A stretch of DNA of 64,000 nt from Methylobacterium sp. Leaf118 (lineage in GTDB: Bacteria; Pseudomonadota; Alphaproteobacteria; Rhizobiales; Beijerinckiaceae): NCBI RefSeq assembly GCF_920984675.1, contig NZ_CAKLBV010000011.1, positions 1-64,000 on the forward strand, given 5' to 3'. A program made the translations under genes and the position numbers. Below, one piece after another: positions 58,941 through 64,000 of this stretch. The notes below the pieces were generated by a model that worked only from the letters and a program-made list of their open reading frames with translations, was not told where the DNA came from and searched no databases. The first letter of the stretch is position 1. Each line of letters begins with the position of its first letter.

Positions 58941-59140
58941 GATCTGAATTCCCCAGCGTCGAGCCGATCGAGCAGAGCGATATCCGCCTCGATCCGCTCG
59001 GCGATGGCATCGCGCAACGCCTGAAGTTCTCGCCGTTCCGGTGTGTCCGGCCGCATCGCTCGCAGCGCGGCCGTCACGGGGCCAACCTGCCGAGGGCATT
59101 TCCGGGAATTGTTCGCCGTGGTATTTCGGTTATCGACCAT
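58937..59140 (-). CDS. small hypothetical helical protein
   Basis: A 67-residue protein, with a C-terminal amphipathic helix (ALRDAIAERIEADIALLDRLDAG). Its stop overlaps the next start. No family is recognised. Confidence 0.5.
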   Translation of the reverse strand: MVDNRNTTANNSRKCPRQVGPVTAALRAMRPDTPERRELQALRDAIAERIEADIALLDRLDAGEFRS

Positions 59141-59223
59141 GGGTGTCCTCGCTGGATTTCCATCGGAGGCCGAGGGGCGGTGGCAGCCGCTTCCTCGGCC
59201 GTTTCAATTCTCAGGTGGCGAAT

Positions 59224-59598
59224 TCAGGCGGCCGCATCGGCGGCGCGATCCACATCGAGATCGGCGCGCAGCTCGTCCCCTCTGTCGACGATCTCCTCCA
59301 GGAGCTTTTCTGCGCTCGCTGGATCCGACCAGAAGCCGACCTGGCGCAGCACCTCGGATTGGAATTCGGTCAGCCGGTAGCTGATCTCTTCTGTGTCGCA
59401 GTGCTCTGCCCAGCGCTGCAGCAGGGCGGGGTGGATCTAGGACACCGTAGAGGCGAGCCGCTCGAGCGTTTCCGCGGCGTCGAGGTTGCGGGCATCCTTC
59501 GGGAACTCGACTGCCTTTTCGCGGCGCCACCGCGCGGTCTCGAGCAGCGTGTCGTACAGCGCCTGCATCGCATCATCGAAATATTGGACTTCGGACAT
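59224..59598 (-). pseudogene. hypothetical gene interrupted by an in-frame amber codon
   Basis: From ATG 59598 the frame reads 53 codons (MSEVQYFDDAMQALYDTLLE... ERLASTVS) to TAG 59437-59439, then continues in the same frame for 70 codons with protein-like sequence (IHPALLQRWAEHCDTEEIS, LLEEIVDRGDEL) to TGA 59224-59226. The second part has no standard start codon near its beginning. A single change of CAG to TAG would explain it. The product is either a broken 124-residue protein, or made by readthrough. No family is recognised. Confidence 0.55.
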
Positions 59599-59694
59599 AG
59601 CTTCGCTCCCTCCGGATAGCGCCGGGCCGCACAGCCGCTCGGTGCAGCCGATTCTGTAGTACGGTGTAAATATTGAGGCGGCCTGTATGATCAA

Positions 59695-59796
59695 GGCAGC
59701 CTTATAACTTAGATATTAGTCATTTGCGCGCGCTTGTAAATAGTCTTTTAATTAAATTAAATAAGGAGATTTCTTGAATATCGATATTCGTGAAAT
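59695..59796. promoter_or_regulatory. AT-rich control region with a perfect palindrome
   Basis: The stretch between the amber-split gene and the 293-residue gene is very AT-rich (TTTTAATTAAATTAAATAAGG at 59749-59769 in part). It contains the perfect 14-bp palindrome GAATATCGATATTC at 59776-59789, followed by three spaced GAAATTC-like repeats at 59792-59815 that run over the end of the neighbouring gene. Likely a promoter and operator for the leftward genes. Confidence 0.55.
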
Positions 59797-60678
59797 TCAA
59801 GAAATTCGGGAAATTCGGCGAACGCCTGTCGCTTCGGAAGAACTACGAGCTCGCTGCCGATCGGCCTCGGCTTGCTCGTTCACGGTCTGATCCCCATCGT
59901 GTCGCAAGTCTGTCCGCTCACCCTCTATAGATAGAACGTGCGTGGACAGACTTGCGACAGCGCCCTGTCGGCGTTCCCAAGTGCGTCGGCAGACCCCCTC
60001 TGCCTTCCAGGGTGCGGTCGCAGTAAGCGATGCCGCCTCGTAGAGCGCGCGCGGGACGCAGCCACGCTGAGCCCGCTTACGCTCCGCATCGCGAGCGCGC
60101 CGTTCTGTGGTCAGCCGAGCCTGTCGAGCCTCACGACATTCATCAATCGCATCGATTGTCCGCAGCCGGAACGCTTCCCGCTCCGCAGCCGTGACTTGCA
60201 GCAGCGCACCGAGCTTTGCCGGCCGGATTAGGGTCGATCCATGCGCCGCCTGTCCGCGCTCAATATCTCGGATGATCGTCACCAGCTCATCGGCCGAGAA
60301 AGCTCCGACCTCCGCGCGCTCAACAGCGTGCCGAAGCGATTCCACGTTCAGGCCATGCCAACGCAACATCCGCTGGCGTCGAGCGATCGGGTAAGGCCCT
60401 GGTGCCGCAGCTGCCAGCGTAGCAGCGAAACACCAAGCGAACAGGTGCGGATCAACAACGAGCCCAAATTCCCGGCGACCGTGAGCAAGCCGAGAAATCT
60501 CAGCAAGCCGAATTGCTGCTGAAGAGCGCCTCGCCTTCACGTCACGAGGGAACTTCGTGACTATTGCCGGCACGTCTGTTCCGGGGTATTTAGCTTCAAC
60601 CTTCCCCAAGGTATCCGCCTTATCGATCGGGCCGGCGTTATCAGCGCCGGCCCTTTCTATTTTCCGGGACGTGCTCAT
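59797..60678 (-). CDS. hypothetical DNA-binding-like protein
   Basis: A 293-residue protein. Near residues 180-240 is a basic region (TTERRARDAERKRAQRG) followed by EAASLTATAPWKAEGVCRRTWERRQG, a helix-turn-helix-like block of the kind (PWxAEGxxRRTWxRR) often seen in replication-linked or regulatory proteins of alphaproteobacterial elements. The N-terminal part is of unknown type. It ends with RISRIS encoded by short direct repeats of the control region downstream. It may be the regulator or replication protein of the element. Confidence 0.6.
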   Translation of the reverse strand: MSTSRKIERAGADNAGPIDKADTLGKVEAKYPGTDVPAIVTKFPRDVKARRSSAAIRLAEISRLAHGRREFGLVVDPHLFAWCFAATLAAAAPGPYPIARRQRMLRWHGLNVESLRHAVERAEVGAFSADELVTIIRDIERGQAAHGSTLIRPAKLGALLQVTAAEREAFRLRTIDAIDECREARQARLTTERRARDAERKRAQRGCVPRALYEAASLTATAPWKAEGVCRRTWERRQGAVASLSTHVLSIEGERTDLRHDGDQTVNEQAEADRQRARSSSEATGVRRISRIS

Positions 60679-60872
60679 TCCCTATCCTCCCGCGATGCTG
60701 TTGCGCGGGCAGTGAGAGCGTCGCGTGCAGCCTTCACTGAAGAAAAGGCGCCGAGGCTATCGCCATCAGGCCCGAAGGCCATGGCGCCTCCGACTGAGGG
60801 GCGCACGAAGCCGACAAGACGTCGGCCGGCATAGACCGCCTGATCGCCGCGGCGGGTACCGGGCGCGATCAT
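60675..60872 (-). CDS. small hypothetical protein
   Basis: A 65-residue protein with several strands (VYAGRRLVGFVRPSVGG) and a C-terminal helix. The start and stop both overlap neighbours by 4 bases (ATGA), in line with true translation. No family is recognised. Confidence 0.55.
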   Translation of the reverse strand: MIAPGTRRGDQAVYAGRRLVGFVRPSVGGAMAFGPDGDSLGAFSSVKAARDALTARATASREDRE

Positions 60873-61075
60873 GCTGCTCTACGACGCGAAGCTGAAGCCT
60901 GAGAGCGCTCCCAGTTCCGTAGCTGGCTGAGCGGGTACAGCTTGCGACGGTTGATCACCATCGGCTTTGGAAAGCCGAGATCGTCATCACGATCCCAGCG
61001 GTTGAGCGTCGCTGCGCTGATCTTATAGCGACTGCGCACCTCGGCGTTGTTGAGCCAGTTTTCCGTATCGCTCAT
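60869..61075 (-). CDS. AlpA/excisionase-like regulator
   Basis: A 68-residue winged helix protein: LNNAEVRSRYKISAATLNRWDRDDDLGFPKPMVINRRKLYPLSQLRNWE follows the AlpA pattern (HTH, Trp, PxP and the terminal RW-like segment). Such proteins control excision or prophage genes. It lies between integrase and the operon, the usual place for an excisionase. The start MSDTENW was chosen; the upstream extension is a shadow. Confidence 0.82.
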   Translation of the reverse strand: MSDTENWLNNAEVRSRYKISAATLNRWDRDDDLGFPKPMVINRRKLYPLSQLRNWERSQASASRRRAA

Positions 61076-61122
61076 CGGTCGCTCCTGTTTGCTTGCGAGC
61101 GACCATTCAAATAGACGCGTCT

Positions 61123-61863
61123 TCAGGCCTCTCCTATCGCATCCGTATTCCCAGCGACGGGGCCGAAATACCATGCAGCGTTTTCAGGACGATTGCGACG
61201 AGGATCCTGTTTCCAGCGCTGCACAGCGCGATTGAGTGTATTCAAATTCGGTTTTGCCAATCCAGCCGCCTCGTGAACTAAATTGACGAAGCGATGGAGA
61301 TCGTTAGTTCCTGCAACTGATCCTGCGACCATTCTGCCATGCTGCTCCCATGCTATGAACAACACAGGCCAAATGCTTGAAGTCTCGAGATTGTGTCCAG
61401 AATCTCGCCGGGGCGGGAGAAAGTAATAACCCCTCATAAGCGTGTCATTTTTTGCAAGCTTATCAGAGCTGAAGGCAACATTTTCAATTAGTTGTCGCAG
61501 CTCCAGCAGGGTTACCCCCCTGTCGCGCCATAACGGGGAGCGATCAAGACCTTTGAGTTGTGGCTCGAATCCCATCAATTCCCACAGCCCATTGAAAGGA
61601 ATATCGCAAACCGCGTCATCTTCCAGAAGCTTAGCTAACGCGGAAGCAGCAGCAGAGATCTGCGCTAGTTTGGATGCAACCTTATCAGTAGGCCCCATTC
61701 GCTTTTTTGCATTGAATGCGATCTCATAGAAAGCCAGCACTCTAGCGAGCGAAGCTGCCGCAAAGCACGCCTGTTCGTGATCCTCGAGCCGGAGGAAGGC
61801 GCCGATTTCCTCGACCTGCTCACAGGAGAACGGCAGGCCCTTATATCGCTCCTGCAAATTCAT
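61123..61863 (-). CDS. hypothetical protein coupled to the integrase
   Basis: A 246-residue protein, partly helical, with FAAASLARVLAFYEIAFNAKKRMG and a later IWPVLFIAWEQHGRMVAG. It has lower GC than most of the window. Its start overlaps the integrase stop (ATGA). No family is recognised. Possible cargo or a directionality helper. Confidence 0.6.
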   Translation of the reverse strand: MNLQERYKGLPFSCEQVEEIGAFLRLEDHEQACFAAASLARVLAFYEIAFNAKKRMGPTDKVASKLAQISAAASALAKLLEDDAVCDIPFNGLWELMGFEPQLKGLDRSPLWRDRGVTLLELRQLIENVAFSSDKLAKNDTLMRGYYFLPPRRDSGHNLETSSIWPVLFIAWEQHGRMVAGSVAGTNDLHRFVNLVHEAAGLAKPNLNTLNRAVQRWKQDPRRNRPENAAWYFGPVAGNTDAIGEA

Positions 61864-63173
61864 GACGCCCGCCGCTCCAGCTTCACGACTTTAGCTGCAC
61901 CCTTCAAAAGACCGTTCAGGTGGGCGGCCCAAAGCTCCATGGCGCGTCGCCGTTCGTCGCCGTAGTCGTGCCGCTGATAGACTCCGACGATGCCGCCGTG
62001 GGTGCCGCTGACGTGATTCAGCGCCTTCTCAACGACATGCACCGGTACACCGAGGCGGGCGCAACCACTGGCAAACGTCCTACGCAGGTCGTGGAGCCTC
62101 CAAGGCGCGCTTTCCTGCCCACCCGGTAGGTGGGCGGCCGCGAGGCGTTGAAGCCGCTCGGTGGCCTTGCTGACGCCCGAGAACGCTGTCTCGCCTGTCG
62201 TGGTGAAGAGCAGCCGCGAACGGCTGCCGATCCGGGGCAGTCCGCAGATGATCTCCACCGCCTGCGGTGCGAGCGGCACGACGTGCGCGCGATCATTCTT
62301 CGCCCGCTCTCGCGGGATCGTCCACGTTGCGGCGTCGAGGTCGAATTCCCGCCACTCAGCCTCGATCACCTCGGATCGGCGCTGCCCGGTCAGGATCAGC
62401 AATTGTACGACGGGGCCGAAGGGGAAGCCAATTTCCTCCGTGGCCTTCCACGTTGCGATCAACTCGGCATCGCTCAGCACGCGGTCGCGAGAAACCTCAG
62501 GGGAGGGCGGTTTCAGCCCCGCCATCGGTGAGGTCACGAGGATGCCGCGCTCAACGGTCCATGCGAAAAACCTGCGGAGAGCAGCAAACAAGCGATTCGC
62601 GTGAACAGGTGCCCGCTCGGCAACCGCGTCGAGGGCGTCCAGAACGTCGGCCCGGCTGATCGTGCGGATATCTCTTTCCTGCCATTTGTCAGGGCCAGAG
62701 CGAGAACGGGGCAGGCGCTTTTCATCGTCGCCCCTGGTGCGCGTCAGAAAAGCTTCGGTCTCCCGCCAGCTTCGATTTCGAGGCTTGGCGTAGCGCTCGA
62801 TGTAGTCGGCAGCAACGGCACCGAATCGCATCGCAGCCGCGACCTCGTCTGCTTTTGCCGCCTGCTTCTCGTTCGCCGGATCTCGCCCCTCTGCCACCGA
62901 TCGCAGAGCCTGCCGCGCCGCTTCACGTGCCTCAACAAGCGGGATGCGGGGGTAGGGGCCCAGCGTGAGTTTCTTTGGCTTGCCGTCGAGGCGGTAGCGT
63001 ACAGCCCACGACTTCGCTCCGGAGGGCTGGATCAAAAGGTAGAGGCTAGGGAGCGCGCCGTCCGGCACCTCCCGTCGCTTGGTAGGATCGGGCTTCGCAG
63101 CCTCTACGGACTTCATCGTCAGAACGGCCACGGAGAACCCCGGCTGGCTGTTACCCGGGACCGTCAGCGGCAC
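61860..63173 (-). CDS. int: tyrosine site-specific integrase
   Basis: A 437-residue P4-type integrase. An N-terminal arm-binding domain (SLYLLIQPSGAKSWAVRYRLDGK, LGPYPRIPLVEAREAAR) precedes a core-binding domain and a catalytic domain with Arg in TGQRRSEV (about residue 264), His-Arg in LHDLRRTFAS (about 359), His in ALNHVSG and the Tyr nucleophile in GVYQRHDY (about 397). It would recombine at the tRNA-Lys 3' end. The real start may be inside (GTG 63131 or ATG 63116), since the first residues overlap a GGGTAAC site. It lies 150 bases from attR. Confidence 0.95.
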   Translation of the reverse strand: MPLTVPGNSQPGFSVAVLTMKSVEAAKPDPTKRREVPDGALPSLYLLIQPSGAKSWAVRYRLDGKPKKLTLGPYPRIPLVEAREAARQALRSVAEGRDPANEKQAAKADEVAAAMRFGAVAADYIERYAKPRNRSWRETEAFLTRTRGDDEKRLPRSRSGPDKWQERDIRTISRADVLDALDAVAERAPVHANRLFAALRRFFAWTVERGILVTSPMAGLKPPSPEVSRDRVLSDAELIATWKATEEIGFPFGPVVQLLILTGQRRSEVIEAEWREFDLDAATWTIPRERAKNDRAHVVPLAPQAVEIICGLPRIGSRSRLLFTTTGETAFSGVSKATERLQRLAAAHLPGGQESAPWRLHDLRRTFASGCARLGVPVHVVEKALNHVSGTHGGIVGVYQRHDYGDERRRAMELWAAHLNGLLKGAAKVVKLERRAS

Positions 63174-63222
63174 CGGGGTAACGCTGGGGTAACGGAAAAC
63201 CCGTGCCCGGCGGTGTTACCCC
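63150..63222. promoter_or_regulatory. GGGGTAAC repeats, probable integrase arm sites (right)
   Basis: GGGGTAAC or its complement occurs at 63175-63182, 63186-63193 and 63215-63222 (inverse), with a 7-of-8 match at 63150-63157 (inverse). The cluster overlaps the integrase N terminus and promoter, so binding could also control integrase expression. The same octamer lies inside the left end. Confidence 0.6.
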
Positions 63223-63322
63223 GTGATTGATGAATGAGCGATCATCCAGCGTCAAGCCTTTTGCTTACAGTGGCTTGCATGATAGGCGATGCACGGATTT
63301 GAGCGGCGGCGGAACGGCTTCG

Positions 63323-63373
63323 AACGGACTTTTAATCTGTAGGTCCTGGGTTCGAGTCCCAGCGCGCTCACCA
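63323..63373. repeat. right attachment site (attR) core
   Basis: An exact 51-base copy of the 3' part of tRNA-Lys, from the anticodon stem to CCA. The sequence before it does not restore a tRNA 5' half, so it is only the attachment copy. Confidence 0.93.
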
Positions 63374-63657
63374 TCTCACCCAGGCTTGTCGGGCAACACA
63401 ACCCTTTGAATCGTCGAGGGTTTATCCGTTTGTCAGCCACTGCCCGACGGTCCTTTTCGGCGTTCTCCAACGATGAAATCAGATGCGCCTGTGGCCGGTC
63501 TTTCGCCACCTATCCGATCTCCTCGTGCAGCTCCTCGACCCGAGGGTGCCCGGCCTGGACGGCTCCGATCCTATCCTTGGCGAGGGCAGCACCAATCCTC
63601 AGGACGCTGCCGAGGAAGCCTGGACGAAATGGCGGACCCGCTCGTCGCCGTTTTCGC

Positions 63658-64000
63658 TCACCCCGCATGGCCGATGGCGCTGACCAGTTGGCTCTGACGG
63701 TAGGGCTTCAGCACGAACTGCCCATCGTCGGGCATATCGTCGTTGCTGAAACCACGACGACCGGAGGTCACCACCAGGCGAATGTGGGGCCAGCGCTCGG
63801 CAACGCGGGCAGCCAAGGTGAGCCCGTCCATCTGTCCCGGCATGTTGATGTCAGTGAACAGAACCCCGATGTCGGATCGGCTCTTCAAGATGAGCCACGC
63901 CGCATCGGCCGTGGGGGCCTCGAGCACCGTAAAACCCTCGTCCACCAAGATATCGACGGCGAGCATGCGAAGAATGTCATCGTCTTCGACAACAAGCACG
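63658..64000 (-). CDS. response regulator receiver domain protein (partial)
   Basis: At least 113 residues of a CheY-like receiver. VLVVEDDDILR provides the acidic pocket, the phosphorylated Asp lies in VLFTDINMPGQMDG, and the conserved Lys in FVLKPYRQSQL. There is no output domain, as in single-domain regulators of Methylobacterium and Rhizobium. The gene runs out of the window, so the start is not certain. It belongs to the chromosome beyond the integrated element. The 284 bases between attR and its stop hold no convincing gene. Confidence 0.9.
   Translation of the reverse strand, partial: VLVVEDDDILRMLAVDILVDEGFTVLEAPTADAAWLILKSRSDIGVLFTDINMPGQMDGLTLAARVAERWPHIRLVVTSGRRGFSNDDMPDDGQFVLKPYRQSQLVSAIGHAG

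Noticed and set aside
63323-63373. Second tRNA-Lys
   Set aside because: Only the 3' 51 bases are present and no 5' half pairs with them; it is the attachment site copy.
63252-63509. 85-codon minus frame across attR with GLEPRTYRLKVRS
   Set aside because: This peptide is the well-known false translation of a tRNA 3' end; the DNA is the attachment repeat.
63483-63683. 66-codon plus frame between attR and the response regulator
   Set aside because: Codon use is acceptable, but it overlaps the end of the response regulator gene, has no clear ribosome binding site and no recognisable features.

Overview
The window is high-GC DNA from an alphaproteobacterium of the Rhizobiales, most likely Methylobacterium or Methylorubrum. 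This rests on gene order (rpsF-rpsR-DUF2232-rplI followed by dnaB, alr and radA; purF next to cvpA; cyoABCD with a SURF1 gene), protein style and an abundant GC-rich palindromic repeat. The genus is an inference and was not checked by alignment.

Bases 1-13,950 hold chromosomal housekeeping genes, nearly all on the minus strand: a dihydrofolate-reductase-like gene, an SDR oxidoreductase, purF, cvpA, radA, alr, dnaB, the ribosomal protein cluster, an FkbM-like methyltransferase and a GNAT acetyltransferase. A yhhQ-type queuosine-precursor transporter here is broken by a palindromic insertion and a frameshift. Bases 13,951-20,900 hold a PH-like protein, a secreted serralysin-type RTX protease behind an AT-rich leader, an orphan ybbA ATPase divergent from tesA, a membrane GGDEF protein and thpR. 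Bases 20,900-31,840 carry aspartate ammonia-lyase, a complete branched-chain amino acid ABC transporter (livHMGF, a small membrane protein, livK) and a complete polar amino acid ABC transporter (gltI/J/K/L type); together they suggest amino acid uptake and aspartate catabolism. Bases 32,300-38,340 form a TetR-regulated RND efflux operon with two adaptor proteins. Bases 38,770-45,210 hold an MHS-type transporter, the bo-type quinol oxidase genes cyoABCD and a SURF1 assembly factor whose usual start codon seems to be missing.

Bases 46,126-63,373 are an integrated element of about 17.2 kb. It lies between an intact tRNA-Lys(TTT) and a 51-bp exact copy of the tRNA 3' half. A tyrosine integrase sits just inside the right end, with GGGGTAAC repeats at both ends that look like integrase arm sites. 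From the integrase leftwards, about 20 genes run in one direction, many joined by 4-base stop/start overlaps: an AlpA-like regulator, unknown proteins, a MerR-type regulator, an S49 peptidase, a tape measure protein and two further proteins. No large terminase, portal, major capsid or tail tube gene is recognisable, so it is either a reduced prophage or a phage-derived satellite. The protein just after the tape measure begins, once the initiator Met is removed, with Ser1 and has Asp17 and Lys33, the catalytic spacing of proteasome and HslV Ntn hydrolases. This is the most interesting observation in the window. On the opposite strand near the left end are cargo genes: an AT-rich membrane protein, small unknown proteins and a KilA-N protein. 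Beyond the right attachment site a response regulator receiver runs off the end of the window.
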